This document shows positions 1-8,981 of a DNA stretch of 64,000 bases, piece by piece. The DNA is taken from assembly GCA_017640615.1 (NCBI GenBank), contig JAEPQK010000006.1:1-64000 (forward strand). Direction: 5' to 3'. Each line of letters begins with the position of its first letter. Position 1 is the stretch's first letter. A model generated the notes under the pieces. The model searched no databases. It was not told the DNA's origin and was given only the letters and a program-made list of their open reading frames with translations. Both the position numbers and the translations under genes were made by a program. The stretch comes from Rhizobiaceae bacterium. GTDB lineage: Bacteria; Pseudomonadota; Alphaproteobacteria; Rhizobiales; Rhizobiaceae.

Positions 1-219
1 ATCATTCAGGCGGTGGCCATTCTGGCAAAGAGCCTTTCGCTTGAATTGACAGCAGAAGGTGTTGAAGACGAGGACACCGCGCGCCTACTGCGTCTTGCCG
101 GCTGCGACCGCCTACAAGGATATCATTTTGGACGGCCTCAGCCGCCGAATCTCACAGCAGCGCTGATCCGAGCGCAAGCGGATTGCGCCAACGACAAAGC
201 ACTACGCCTCGCCCGGTGA
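1..219 (+). CDS. EAL-domain protein, C-terminal end (cut by window edge)
   Basis: This is the last part of a cyclic-di-GMP phosphodiesterase (EAL) domain. The reading frame is open from base 1, so the true start lies left of the window; the GTG at 13 in the ORF track is only internal. Visible EAL signatures are the TAEGVE segment and the GCDRLQGYHFGRP segment, which form the last conserved strand and loop of the EAL barrel. The family hydrolyses c-di-GMP in the cytoplasm, usually at the end of a longer GGDEF-EAL or sensor-EAL protein. Whether this copy is complete or active cannot be judged, because the catalytic EAL motif itself is outside the window. Confidence 0.85.
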   Translation: MIQAVAILAKSLSLELTAEGVEDEDTARLLRLAGCDRLQGYHFGRPQPPNLTAALIRAQADCANDKALRLAR

Positions 220-575
220 AGAGAGTGTCGTGCCGGATCGTTCAAATGCGTGGGGTAGCCATCTCCGCGCTTTAGGATGACCCCAACACATGGAATGAGC
301 TGCATGCGCTCAACTGCTTGAACACGCCAAACTCCGGGCTTTGTGGCCGTGAATGACCAGTTGGCGTCTAAAAGCGCAATGAAGAGTGTTTGCTCTAAGA
401 ACTTATCGACCGTGAGCTATTCTCGGACAACCGTGCCGACCCGGTCAGTGGCTGCTGCCAACCATTGCCGCTCTTGACTTCCGGACAACTAGTCCAAAGT
501 TAGCGAGTTGTGGTGAGCATAGGTCGGTCGACATTTTTGAGGCGTCGATCTGAACAATTCGGCTATGTTGACGCA
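220..575. other. Intergenic region, no gene seen
   Basis: About 350 bases lie between the EAL fragment and the LysR gene. No open frame with protein-like character was found on either strand and no strong terminator hairpin with a T-run was seen. The GTG at 510 would extend the LysR gene upstream, but the added residues look non-homologous. Confidence 0.4.
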
Positions 576-1484
576 ATGGCCTTTTCCATTCGACAGCTCC
601 AGTATTTCGTGGCGGTAGCCGAGAAGGGGTCGGTGTCGGGAGCTGCGCATATGCTGTCGATATCGCAATCAGCGGTAACCGCAGCGATCAAGGACATGGA
701 GACGGACCTTGGCGTGGTCCTATTCGACCGTCATCCCCGCGGACTGAACATAACCCACAAAGGGCACCAATTCCTCCGGCACGCAACTGCGATATTGAGT
801 GGCATTTCGGATGCACGCCGCGCTCTGACCGCAGACGAAGAAAAGGTTGAGGGGACACTACAGCTGGGCGTGACGTCGCTGGTAGCCGGCTATGTGCTGT
901 CTGACATATTGGCGCGCTTCAGGCGAGCCAATCCGTCCGTCAAGGTTTCGGCGACCGAAGACAACGGCGAGTATCTGGAGCATCTCCTGATCGGTGGCGA
1001 ACTGGACGTTGCCGTAATGGTTATTTCGAATCTACGCGACAGGATGGCGCTTCAATCTGAGATCCTTGAGGTCTCGCCCTATAGGCTCTGGCTGCCACTT
1101 GGGCACAGTTTGTCGACCGCTATGAGCGTGAGCCTGTCAGACGTGTTGAAGGAGCCGCTCATCATGTTGACCGTCGACGAGATCGAGGAAGCTACGATCA
1201 AACTTCTCAGTGCTCTCGGAACTAGGCCAAACGTTGCATTCCGCACCCGTTCGGTGGAGGCAGTGCGTAGCCTTGTGGCGACCGGCGCGGGCGTCGCGCT
1301 ATTGCCGGATCTGGTCTATCGCCCGTGGTCGCTTGAGGGTGACAGGATCGAGTCTCGCGATGTCTCGGCGTCACTTCCGGTAGTGCAGGTAGGGGTCGTC
1401 TGGCGCCGCGGTTCGGCGCTGTCACGTGCAGCACAGGATTTCATCGGCGTTGCACAGGCGCAGCATATCTTGCGTCAGCGCTGA
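576..1484 (+). CDS. LysR-family transcriptional regulator
   Basis: A 302-residue LysR-type regulator. The N-terminal winged helix-turn-helix starts with FSIRQLQYFVAVAEKGSVSG and continues through the recognition-helix segment SQSAVTAAIKDME. The rest is the periplasmic-binding-protein-like effector domain (about residues 90-300). I chose the ATG at 576 because LysR proteins begin a few residues before the RQLQYF segment; the track start at 510 (GTG) adds 22 residues of no family character. It is co-directional with the polyamine-type transporter operon that starts 126 bases downstream, so it probably controls that operon in response to a polyamine or its aldehyde; this is inference from position. 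A perfect inverted repeat directly after its stop codon may be its operator. Confidence 0.9.
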   Translation: MAFSIRQLQYFVAVAEKGSVSGAAHMLSISQSAVTAAIKDMETDLGVVLFDRHPRGLNITHKGHQFLRHATAILSGISDARRALTADEEKVEGTLQLGVTSLVAGYVLSDILARFRRANPSVKVSATEDNGEYLEHLLIGGELDVAVMVISNLRDRMALQSEILEVSPYRLWLPLGHSLSTAMSVSLSDVLKEPLIMLTVDEIEEATIKLLSALGTRPNVAFRTRSVEAVRSLVATGAGVALLPDLVYRPWSLEGDRIESRDVSASLPVVQVGVVWRRGSALSRAAQDFIGVAQAQHILRQR

Positions 1485-1505
1485 GATATCGGATTTTTCG
1501 ATATC
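1485..1505. promoter_or_regulatory. Perfect inverted repeat, candidate LysR operator
   Basis: GATATCG, a 7-base T-rich spacer, then CGATATC. It begins right after the LysR stop codon and lies about 105 bases before the binding-protein gene. An AT-rich dyad of this size upstream of the target operon fits LysR-type binding sites. It could also be a short terminator for the regulator gene, but there is no T-run after the second arm. Confidence 0.4.
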
Positions 1506-1610
1506 GGCGTTCTGATTAATGAAATTGCGAAACCGGGCAAGCGGGATCAAGTTCCTGGGCGGGAAAGTCCGAGGCCGCCGCATCGGGGGTCTGTCAAATG
1601 GGAGATCGCA

Positions 1611-2768
1611 ATGAACCGTTTCCTGAAATCGAGTTCCGTCCTTGCACTAAGCCTTACATTTTCGGCCAGCGCAGTCGCCGAGATGCTAACCGAGATCGGT
1701 CCCGGAGAAGGGCAGGTCAATATAGTGGCCTGGCCCGGTTACATCGAACGCGGGGAGACGGACAAGAAGTTCGACTGGGTGACGAAATTCGAGGAGGCAA
1801 CCGCCTGCAAGGTCAACATCAAGACGGCCAATACGTCGGACGAGATGGTTGCGCTGATGAACGAAGGCGGCTTCGATTTGGTCACCGCATCAGGCGATGC
1901 CTCACTGCGTCTCGTTGCGGGGAAACGCGTGCAGCCGGTCAACGTCGACCTCGTTCCTAGCTGGTCCGCTGTAGACGATCGTCTGAAAAACGCACCCTGG
2001 CACACAGTCGACGGCATCCACTATGGCGTTCCGTATATGTGGGGGCCGAATGTGCTGATGTATAATACCGAGGTATTCAAGGAACCGCCGACATCCTGGA
2101 GAGTCGTCTTCGAGGAGACGACGCTATCGGATGGAAAGACGAATGCCGGCCGGGTTCAGGCTTACGACGGCCCGATTCATGTGGCGGATGCTGCGCAATA
2201 TCTTATGCATCACAAGCCGGAACTTGAAATCAAGAGCCCCTATGAACTCAATGAAGACCAGTATCAGGTCGCGCTCGAGCTGTTACGCCAGCAGCGCAAG
2301 CTGGTAGGACGATACTGGCACGACGCGTTTATTCAGATTGACGATTTCAAGAATGAAGGCGTTGTCGCGTCCGGCTCCTGGCCATTCCAGGTCAATCTCC
2401 TAAAGGCGGACGGTCAGCCGATAAGCTCGGTGATACCGGAAGAGGGTGCAACAGGGTGGGCGGACACCACCATGATGCATGTAGATGCAGCGAACCCGAA
2501 TTGCGCATACCTTTGGATGGAACATACGCTGTCATCCAACCTGCAGAGTGATCTGTCGGTATGGTTCGGTGCCAATCCGTCTGTGCCTGCGGCGTGCACC
2601 GACGGACGCGGGATGCAGACCGCTGAGGGCTGCACCGCCAACGGAATGGATGATTTCGAGAAAATTCGTTTCTGGACGACGCCCGTATCTGACTGCGAGA
2701 GCCAGGACGCCTGCGTGCCCTACTATCGCTGGGTATCGGATTATGTAGGCGTGATCGGCGGCCGCTGA
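1611..2768 (+). CDS. ABC transporter substrate-binding protein, spermidine/putrescine (YdcS) type
   Basis: A 385-residue periplasmic binding protein. Residues 1-23 are a Sec signal peptide (basic MNRFLK start, hydrophobic core, cleavage after AVA). The mature part has PotD/YdcS-type features such as NIVAWPGYIERG near the N-terminus and YGVPYMWGPNVLMYN in the ligand-cleft region; a cysteine-rich C-terminal stretch may form disulfides. A GGGAG ribosome-binding site precedes the ATG. It is the first gene of an operon with an ATPase, two permeases and an aldehyde dehydrogenase, the same gene set as E. coli ydcSTUV-patD. It therefore probably delivers putrescine or a related polyamine; the exact ligand is not shown by sequence. 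The track ORF at 1598 is a shadow. Confidence 0.88.
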   Translation: MNRFLKSSSVLALSLTFSASAVAEMLTEIGPGEGQVNIVAWPGYIERGETDKKFDWVTKFEEATACKVNIKTANTSDEMVALMNEGGFDLVTASGDASLRLVAGKRVQPVNVDLVPSWSAVDDRLKNAPWHTVDGIHYGVPYMWGPNVLMYNTEVFKEPPTSWRVVFEETTLSDGKTNAGRVQAYDGPIHVADAAQYLMHHKPELEIKSPYELNEDQYQVALELLRQQRKLVGRYWHDAFIQIDDFKNEGVVASGSWPFQVNLLKADGQPISSVIPEEGATGWADTTMMHVDAANPNCAYLWMEHTLSSNLQSDLSVWFGANPSVPAACTDGRGMQTAEGCTANGMDDFEKIRFWTTPVSDCESQDACVPYYRWVSDYVGVIGGR

Positions 2769-2779
2769 CACCGATCATC

Positions 2780-2809
2780 GTTGCCGGCTTCATCGTCGAA
2801 GCCGGCAAC
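2780..2809 (+). promoter_or_regulatory. Strong hairpin between binding-protein gene and ATPase gene
   Basis: GTTGCCGGCTTC, a 6-base loop, then GAAGCCGGCAAC: a perfect 12-bp stem starting 12 bases after the binding-protein stop codon. No T-run follows, so it is unlikely to be a full intrinsic terminator. It more likely protects the 3' end of the upstream mRNA or gives partial termination, so the binding protein is made in excess over the transporter. Two further transporter operons in this window have a hairpin in the same place. Confidence 0.7.
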
Positions 2810-2900
2810 CACCGTTCCCATTGCGGGCCTGCATCAATCGTTAGGCCGCTGTTGCGCGACATCAGCTATGCTGGCTCCGAATTCCAACTCGAAAGTAACA

Positions 2901-3899
2901 ATGACATCTGCCGTTTCATTTCAGGGTGTCTCGCGTCACTACGGCAGCGTCCGGGCGGTCGATGAGGTCGATCTCGAAATCAGAGAAGGCGAGTTCTTCG
3001 CCATGCTTGGTCCTTCGGGTTCGGGCAAGACAACAAGTCTACGCCTGATCGCGGGTTTCGAGCAGCCGACCAAGGGGCACATCGAAATCTTCGGCCAGAC
3101 GGCCGAGGGCATTCCGCCCTATCGGCGCAACGTAAATACAGTCTTCCAGGACTACGCGCTGTTTCCGCACCTCAATGTAATCGACAATGTCGCCTACGGA
3201 CTGATGGTCAAGGGTGTAGCTCGGGCCGAGCGTGCACGGGCGGCCGTGGAGGCATTGGCGCTGGTTCAGCTGCCGGGCTACAGCGACCGGCGTCCGGGCC
3301 AATTGTCTGGCGGACAGCGCCAGCGCGTGGCGTTGGCGCGTGCGCTCATCAACAAACCGAAGGTGCTTCTTCTCGACGAACCGCTCGGCGCGCTCGACCT
3401 AAAGCTGCGTGAGCAGATGCAGGAGGAACTCAAAGCCCTGCAGCAATCGCTTGGCATCACCTTTGTTTTCGTCACTCATGACCAGGGCGAAGCTCTGTCG
3501 ATGGCAGACCGCGTGGCGGTTTTCAACGCAGGCAGGATTGTCCAGATCGGGTCACCTTTGGACATCTATTCGCGCCCTGCCTCTCGCTTCGTGGCCGATT
3601 TCGTAGGGTCATCGAATATCCTGCCGCCCGATATTGTGCGGCGCCTCGCCGGACAAGATGGCTGGGCGAGCTTGCGGCCGGAAATGGTGCGCCTAACAGG
3701 CACTGCATCCGACGGTGCCCTTCAGGCGCGCGTTGTTTCGACCAGCTATCTGGGGTCGACCACCCGGGTCACGGTGGACGCCGATGGCCTGCGCCTCCAT
3801 GCGAGCCTTGCCGCTGGAACGCCGCTGCCGGCGGTAGGTGAAACGGTGTTCATCAATTTCGACCGCCAGAACCTCCATATCATGGAAGGCGAACAATGA
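2901..3899 (+). CDS. ABC transporter ATP-binding protein, polyamine (PotA/YdcT) type
   Basis: A 332-residue ATPase. Walker A GPSGSGKTT, the LSGGQRQR signature, Walker B VLLLDEP, and the H-loop in VFVTHDQGEA are all present. The C-terminal third (about residue 245 on) is the TOBE/OB-type regulatory domain usual in PotA/MalK-like ATPases. The ATG at 2901 is chosen because the family starts just before the VSFQGVSRHYG strand; the track start at 2781 lies inside the intergenic hairpin. The stop codon overlaps the next permease start (ATGA), showing translational coupling. It energises import of the substrate bound by the protein at 1611. Confidence 0.92.
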   Translation: MTSAVSFQGVSRHYGSVRAVDEVDLEIREGEFFAMLGPSGSGKTTSLRLIAGFEQPTKGHIEIFGQTAEGIPPYRRNVNTVFQDYALFPHLNVIDNVAYGLMVKGVARAERARAAVEALALVQLPGYSDRRPGQLSGGQRQRVALARALINKPKVLLLDEPLGALDLKLREQMQEELKALQQSLGITFVFVTHDQGEALSMADRVAVFNAGRIVQIGSPLDIYSRPASRFVADFVGSSNILPPDIVRRLAGQDGWASLRPEMVRLTGTASDGALQARVVSTSYLGSTTRVTVDADGLRLHASLAAGTPLPAVGETVFINFDRQNLHIMEGEQ

Positions 3900-4867
3900 G
3901 CGCTGCTTCGGTAACGGCCGCGGGTGCAGGCGCTCCGATCATCATGGACGGACGGCGCGGCCCTCTCGGACGCCTTTCCGACCTGTTTTGGCGCAATCCG
4001 AGACTGCTGCTGTTCCTTATGCTAACGCCGCCGATGTTGTGGCTGGGCATCGTTTATGTCGGATCGCTGTTCGCCCTGCTGCTGCAAAGCTTCTTTTCCA
4101 TCGACGAGTTTTCCGGCCTCATCCGCTACGAGTTCACGCTGAAGACCTATGGCGAGCTGTTTCAGCCGGCCAATCTCGATGTCATCGTGCGCACGGTGAC
4201 GATGGCCGTAGCGGTTACTTTGTCGTCCGCGGTGATCGCCTTCCCGATAGCATACTACGCCGCGCGCTATGCACAGGGGAAATGGAAGGCCCTATTCTAT
4301 CTCGGCGTCATGCTGCCGCTGTGGTCAAGCTATCTGGTCAAGGTCTACGCATGGAAGCTGATCTTGGCAAAGGAGGGTATTCTCAACTGGCTGTTCGCCA
4401 AGCTGCATTTGACATGGCTGCTGGATGCTTGGTTGTCGCTTCCGATCGTCGGCGGCAACTCGCTTTCCTTCTCCTATACCGGCACCTTCATCGTCTTCGT
4501 CTATGTCTGGATGCCGTTCATGATCCTGCCGCTGCAGGCCGCACTTGAGCGCGTTCCTGCAACCTTGATTGAGGCCTCCAACGATCTCGGAGCGCCCCCT
4601 GGCCAAACATTTCGTAGGGTAATATTTCCTCTTGCTTTGCCTGGGTTGATCGCCGGCTCGATCTTCACCTTCTCGCTTACGCTCGGCGACTACATCATTC
4701 CTCAGATAATCGGGACGTCACGGCTCTTCATCGGTCAGGCCGTCTATGCCCATCAGGGCACGGCTGGAAACATTCCGCTGGCAGCCGCGTTCACTGTGGT
4801 GCCGGTCGTGGTAATGGGGTTCTATCTCTGGATGGCAAAGCGCATGGGGGCCTTCAATGCGCTTTGA
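3896..4867 (+). CDS. ABC transporter permease, polyamine (PotB/YdcU) type
   Basis: A 323-residue inner-membrane permease with about six hydrophobic segments, the first near residues 38-65. The EAA loop that docks onto the ATPase reads [17 protein letters not shown] and is followed by the usual PLALPGL segment. Its start overlaps the ATPase stop by 4 bases and its end overlaps the second permease by 11, so the whole set is translationally coupled. Family knowledge: PotB-type subunit that forms the heterodimeric channel with a PotC-type subunit. Nothing odd was seen. Confidence 0.92.
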   Translation: MSAASVTAAGAGAPIIMDGRRGPLGRLSDLFWRNPRLLLFLMLTPPMLWLGIVYVGSLFALLLQSFFSIDEFSGLIRYEFTLKTYGELFQPANLDVIVRTVTMAVAVTLSSAVIAFPIAYYAARYAQGKWKALFYLGVMLPLWSSYLVKVYAWKLILAKEGILNWLFAKLHLTWLLDAWLSLPIVGGNSLSFSYTGTFIVFVYVWMPFMILPLQAALERVPATLIEASNDLGAPPGQTFRRVIFPLALPGLIAGSIFTFSLTLGDYIIPQIIGTSRLFIGQAVYAHQGTAGNIPLAAAFTVVPVVVMGFYLWMAKRMGAFNAL

Positions 4868-5672
4868 CCGCCACTACTCGGGACCGTTCGGATTGAAGCT
4901 CGCTGCTGCATGCGGGCTGCTTTTCCTGCATCTGCCGATACTTCTGATCTTTGTTTATGCCTTCACGACCGAAGAGAAGAGTTACCAGTGGCCGCCGCCG
5001 GGTTTCACGATCAATTGGCTGATGGTGACCTGGAACCGGCCGGACGTTTGGCAGGCGCTGGGACTGTCCGTGCGCGTTGCCGCGATATCCACAGTGATTG
5101 CATTGATGCTCGGCACGCTCTGCGCCGCTGCGGTCAGCCGCAGCCGCTTCTTTGGTAGGGAGGCGATTTCGCTCCTCGTGATCCTGCCAATCGCGCTACC
5201 GGGCATCATCACGGGGATATCGCTGCGATCCGCGTTCAGCATTGCCGAAATCCCGTTCTCGACCTGGACGATCGTTCTTGGCCACGCCACGTTCTGTGTC
5301 GTTATCGTTTACAACAACGCGGTAGCGCGGTTCCGCCGCACATCGGGTTCACTGATCGAAGCATCGATGGATCTTGGCGCGGACGGGTTCCAGACCTTCC
5401 GTTATGTCATCTTGCCGAATATCTCCACAGCGCTGCTGGCGGGCGGTATGCTCGCATTCGCGCTCTCATTCGACGAGGTCATCGTTACCACATTCACCGC
5501 CGGGCAGCAGCAGACCCTGCCGATCTGGATGCTCGAGGAACTGGTGCGGCCGCGCCAGCGCCCGGTCACCAACGTTGTCGCGATGGTCGTTGTGATCGTG
5601 ACCTTCCTGCCCATTCTCGCTGCATTCTATCTAACACGTGACGGCGACCAAATTGCCGGCGCGGGAAAATGA
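4857..5672 (+). CDS. ABC transporter permease, polyamine (PotC/YdcV) type
   Basis: A 271-residue inner-membrane permease, second channel subunit. Hydrophobic segments start around residue 14, and the EAA loop [17 protein letters not shown] is intact. The C-terminal region includes [12 protein letters not shown], typical of PotC-like subunits. It begins inside the end of the first permease gene and is followed directly by the aldehyde dehydrogenase, which links uptake to oxidation of the same class of compound. Confidence 0.92.
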   Translation: MRFDRHYSGPFGLKLAAACGLLFLHLPILLIFVYAFTTEEKSYQWPPPGFTINWLMVTWNRPDVWQALGLSVRVAAISTVIALMLGTLCAAAVSRSRFFGREAISLLVILPIALPGIITGISLRSAFSIAEIPFSTWTIVLGHATFCVVIVYNNAVARFRRTSGSLIEASMDLGADGFQTFRYVILPNISTALLAGGMLAFALSFDEVIVTTFTAGQQQTLPIWMLEELVRPRQRPVTNVVAMVVVIVTFLPILAAFYLTRDGDQIAGAGK

Positions 5673-5695
5673 CGCCGTCCGAGGAGGATTCCACG

Positions 5696-7120
5696 ATGGA
5701 CACGCAAATGCTGATCGGCTCGAAATTCCAAGCCGGAACCGAGAGCGAGGAAACAATTTTGAACCCGAGGACGGGCGACAAGATCATCTCCCTGCCGGAG
5801 GCCTCGCAGAAGCAGATTGACGCCGCTGTAGCGGCTGCCGAAAAGGCATTTTCGGCCTGGTCACGCACGACGCCCGCTCAGCGCGCCGGCTACCTGCTCA
5901 AAATCGCCGATAGCATCGAGGCTGAAGCCCAAGATTTCGCCAAACTGGAAGCACTGAACTGCGGCAAGCCGATTAACGCCGTGCTCAATGACGAGATCCC
6001 GGCGATTGTAGACTGCTACCGGTTTTTTGCAGGCGCCGTGCGGACAATGCCGGGCATGGTGGCCGGAGAATACATGGCAGGCATAACCTCGATGATTAGG
6101 CGCGATCCGATCGGCATCGTCGGCTCGATCGCGCCTTGGAACTACCCTCTCATGATGATGGCGTGGAAGCTGGCGCCCGCGATTGGCGGCGGCAATACGG
6201 TCGTGTTCAAGCCCTCTGAGCAGACGCCGCTGACGGCGCTGAAGCTTGCGAGGATACTCGCCGACACTCTGCCTGAAGGCGTGGTCAATGTCGTTCTCGG
6301 GCGGGGTGAGAGCGTAGGCAACGCGCTGATCAACCACCCTAAGGTCAACATGATCTCGATTACTGGCGACGTGGCAACGGGCAAGAAGGTGCTGCAGGCT
6401 GCTGCAAAATCGGTCAAGCGGACGCATCTGGAACTTGGCGGCAAGGCGCCGGTAATTGTCTTCGACGACGCTGATATTGGGCAGGTCGTCAATGGTCTTC
6501 GGGCTTTCGGCTACTACAATGCCGGCCAAGACTGCACGGCCGCATGCCGCATTTATGCAGGTGAAAAGATCTACGACAAACTGGTCGCCGATCTCAGCTC
6601 CGCCGTCTCTTCGATCAAATTCGGCCTCGACGACGACACGCAGAACGAAATCGGGCCGCTGATCTCAAAACGGCAGCGTGACCGGGTGGCGAGCTTCGTC
6701 GAGCGGGCTTCCGAACTCAAGCATATTGAGATCACGACTGGCGGCAATGCTGCCGGCAATAACGGCTTTTACTACCAGCCGACGGTGGTGGCGGGTGCAC
6801 GCCAGGACGACGAGATCGTCCGGCGCGAGGTGTTCGGACCTGTCGTCTCAGTGACGCAATTCAAGGATGTCGATCAGGCCGTCGCATGGGCCAACGATTC
6901 CGACTACGGCCTGGCGTCATCGATCTGGACGAGAGATGTCGGGCGAGCGATGGCGACGGCCGCCCGGCTGCAATATGGTTGCACATGGATCAATACGCAC
7001 TTTGCGCTGGTCAACGAAATGCCGCACGGCGGCTTGAAGCAGTCGGGATACGGCAAAGATATGTCGGTTTACGCGCTGGAGGACTACACTGCAGTGCGGC
7101 ACGTTATGGTCGCTCACTAG
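5696..7120 (+). CDS. patD: Aldehyde dehydrogenase, gamma-aminobutyraldehyde dehydrogenase (PatD) type
   Basis: A 474-residue NAD-dependent aldehyde dehydrogenase, the same length as E. coli PatD as I recall it. Visible motifs: PWNYPL, the catalytic glutamate in LELGGKAP (about residue 246) and the catalytic cysteine in [10 protein letters not shown] (about residue 280). I start at ATG 5696 because a GAGGAGG ribosome site sits just upstream; the track start at 5669 overlaps the permease stop and adds only nine residues. Position directly after the polyamine transporter supports oxidation of 4-aminobutanal, from putrescine, to GABA. The symbol is by analogy; other amino-aldehydes are possible. 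The aminotransferase or oxidase that would make the aldehyde is not encoded nearby. Confidence 0.85.
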   Translation: MDTQMLIGSKFQAGTESEETILNPRTGDKIISLPEASQKQIDAAVAAAEKAFSAWSRTTPAQRAGYLLKIADSIEAEAQDFAKLEALNCGKPINAVLNDEIPAIVDCYRFFAGAVRTMPGMVAGEYMAGITSMIRRDPIGIVGSIAPWNYPLMMMAWKLAPAIGGGNTVVFKPSEQTPLTALKLARILADTLPEGVVNVVLGRGESVGNALINHPKVNMISITGDVATGKKVLQAAAKSVKRTHLELGGKAPVIVFDDADIGQVVNGLRAFGYYNAGQDCTAACRIYAGEKIYDKLVADLSSAVSSIKFGLDDDTQNEIGPLISKRQRDRVASFVERASELKHIEITTGGNAAGNNGFYYQPTVVAGARQDDEIVRREVFGPVVSVTQFKDVDQAVAWANDSDYGLASSIWTRDVGRAMATAARLQYGCTWINTHFALVNEMPHGGLKQSGYGKDMSVYALEDYTAVRHVMVAH

Positions 7121-7285
7121 GGTGTGACTCAATCACATCCGGTAATGATAGCGATTGTGGCGGGTGCGCCCGCCCGTCGCAGCAGTCACCGCCCGAGTTG
7201 TGGGAAGACAATCATTTTTCTTTCGCAGCATGAATTTTCGCTGTCTCGCGATGGGTCCCAAGATCTTGCTTGGAATCGACGTTGC

Positions 7286-7864
7286 CTAGGTGCGGCCTAC
7301 GGCCAATTCAGATCTGACCACGGGGTCTGGGTCGAGGAACGCCTTTTCCACACTTGCGCCCACGGCGTCGAAATAGCGGCTCACGAAATTGCGGAAAGAT
7401 GCGGCAAGCGCAATGTCAGCTATATTCAGGTCGCTGAAACCAACGGATCGGAGGCGCTCAATGTCGTGTTCGGTGACTGAAGACGCGTTTCGGGTAATCT
7501 TCTCGGCATAGGCCAGCATCTCAACCCGTTGCTCCGACAGCCCCGCTTTTCGGTAGTCTTTGTGAACAGCAAGCGCGGTCTCACGTCCAAGTGCTTTTGA
7601 TAGAGCCGAGAAATAGACGTGGCAGCAATAGCTCGACGGAACGAAGCGAGCGGCAACGAAGGTGATTAGTCGGAAATCGACCAGGCCCAGCGAGAAGCCG
7701 TCCCTGATTTGATGCAAAAGTGCCTCGATAGGGACGATCACGTCGGGACGTGCAGACCAGCACCGTGTCGCCTCCATCACGCATCCCATCGACTTTTGCT
7801 CGGCTTCGTAGAGCGCCGCGATGTCGCCGGTCGCCTCATCGACTCCTATTGTTCTGATAAACAC
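7286..7864 (-). CDS. AhpD/carboxymuconolactone-decarboxylase-like peroxidase-related protein
   Basis: The protein matches the pattern of the small peroxidase-related AhpD-like family: an opening of the type IRTIGVDEATGDIAALYE, then a helical segment, then the redox region SSYCCHVYFSALSKALG. I propose the GTG at 7864 (192 residues) because family similarity starts there and a G-rich ribosome site precedes it; the track ORF runs up to 7960. The usual C-x-x-x-H or C-x-x-C pattern is altered to adjacent cysteines (YCCH), so activity is uncertain. It is a single gene, convergent with the polyamine operon, and its physiological role is unknown. Confidence 0.65.
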   Translation of the reverse strand: MFIRTIGVDEATGDIAALYEAEQKSMGCVMEATRCWSARPDVIVPIEALLHQIRDGFSLGLVDFRLITFVAARFVPSSYCCHVYFSALSKALGRETALAVHKDYRKAGLSEQRVEMLAYAEKITRNASSVTEHDIERLRSVGFSDLNIADIALAASFRNFVSRYFDAVGASVEKAFLDPDPVVRSELAVGRT

Positions 7865-8165
7865 ACCCGACCCCCAGCAGACCCGAATAGCCAAAATTAG
7901 CACTTCGACATATTTCCAAGCAATACTCTGTTCAGCCGGTGAACCCCTCGTGCAGCACAAGTGCGGCCTGAATTCATGGCGAACGCTCGGTCATTGATTT
8001 GCAGATGCGGACTTGCGCGCACTACCGCTCTAAGGAGCTGTTGCTCTTGCGCCTGTGCCGGCTACGCCCTCGGTCGTGCTTCGAATTTCACCAACCCGCG
8101 CGAAACGAAAAACGGCCTAGAGCAGCAATCGCGCGACTTCGCGGGAGATGCGGTTTCCATCGCAG

Positions 8166-8981
8166 CTAGATGACCGCTAGCCTATCGGTCGGTAGATCGA
8201 CGGGAAGGCCATGTGCCGGTGCGTGCGTGATCAGGAGATCCAACCGGGCATTTAGCGCTGCATTGTGCGGCGTCACTCCGCAGGCCCAGAATACCGGAAT
8301 GTAGCCATCGGGCGGGCGGCTGACAGGTTCACCGAGAACCGGCTTGTGAAGGTCGGCACCAATTTGGTCGGGGTCTCCAATGTGAATCGGCGCGCCATGA
8401 GTCAGCGGAAAGCGAGCGCTCACTTCGGTAGCGATTATCGCTTCCGTTGGCGTCAACCATCGCATTGTAGCGACTAGCCTGCCAGAAAATGGGCCAGCCG
8501 CAACGGTTTCGATTCCGGTGTTGACGATCCACCGAAAGCGCTTCGTTTGCACGCCTGCGCGTTCGAGTGCTCCGTCAAAGGAAATGCCTGAGCCGATAAG
8601 GAAGGCCACCGAATCCCGCGTCCAAAGATTGATGATCTCACTGCGGTCCTCGCGGCGCGCACCTCTCTCAAAGACGGCGTATCGTGCAAGATCGGTGCGC
8701 AGGTCGCAGCCCGGCGCAAGTTCCACGGGTTCGGCAACACCAGGATCTGTCACCTCAAGCACGGGACAGGCCCTGCGGTTCCTTTGGCAGTAAAGGAGGA
8801 AATCGTAGGCGTGGCGACGGTCGAGGACGACGAGGTTGCAATGAACCCAGCCGAGCGCCGCTCCGCGTGTCGGACGGTGGAAGCTGCCGGCGCGGCATGC
8901 GAGACGCACCTCTTCGGGTGTCATCGCCGCTGCTAGTTCGTCCGGCGGCTCGTGCGGTCGTGTCAGGTCATAGGTCGACAT
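8166..8981 (-). CDS. DUF1445 family protein, putative hydro-lyase / D-glutamate cyclase-like (YcsI type)
   Basis: A 271-residue member of the YcsI/DUF1445 family. Characteristic segments are VRLACRAGSFHRPT near the N-terminus, FLIGSGISFDGAL in the middle, and PVFWACGVTPHNA plus LLITHAPAHG near the C-terminus. Animal members act as D-glutamate cyclase (D-glutamate to 5-oxo-D-proline); bacterial members are mostly annotated as putative hydro-lyases. I chose ATG 8981 rather than 8996. It is the last gene of a minus-strand operon with an IclR regulator, aldolase, TAXI-TRAP transporter and beta-propeller protein, and overlaps the propeller gene by 14 bases. This suggests it processes a carboxylic intermediate of the imported substrate; that is inference. 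Confidence 0.8.
   Translation of the reverse strand: MSTYDLTRPHEPPDELAAAMTPEEVRLACRAGSFHRPTRGAALGWVHCNLVVLDRRHAYDFLLYCQRNRRACPVLEVTDPGVAEPVELAPGCDLRTDLARYAVFERGARREDRSEIINLWTRDSVAFLIGSGISFDGALERAGVQTKRFRWIVNTGIETVAAGPFSGRLVATMRWLTPTEAIIATEVSARFPLTHGAPIHIGDPDQIGADLHKPVLGEPVSRPPDGYIPVFWACGVTPHNAALNARLDLLITHAPAHGLPVDLPTDRLAVI

Noticed and set aside
1506-1610. Riboswitch upstream of the polyamine binding protein
   Set aside because: A run of G-rich sequence is present, but no known riboswitch core could be matched by eye.
1598-1960. Alternative ORF at the start of the polyamine binding-protein gene
   Set aside because: Overlaps the signal peptide and start of the real gene in another frame; no protein-like pattern.
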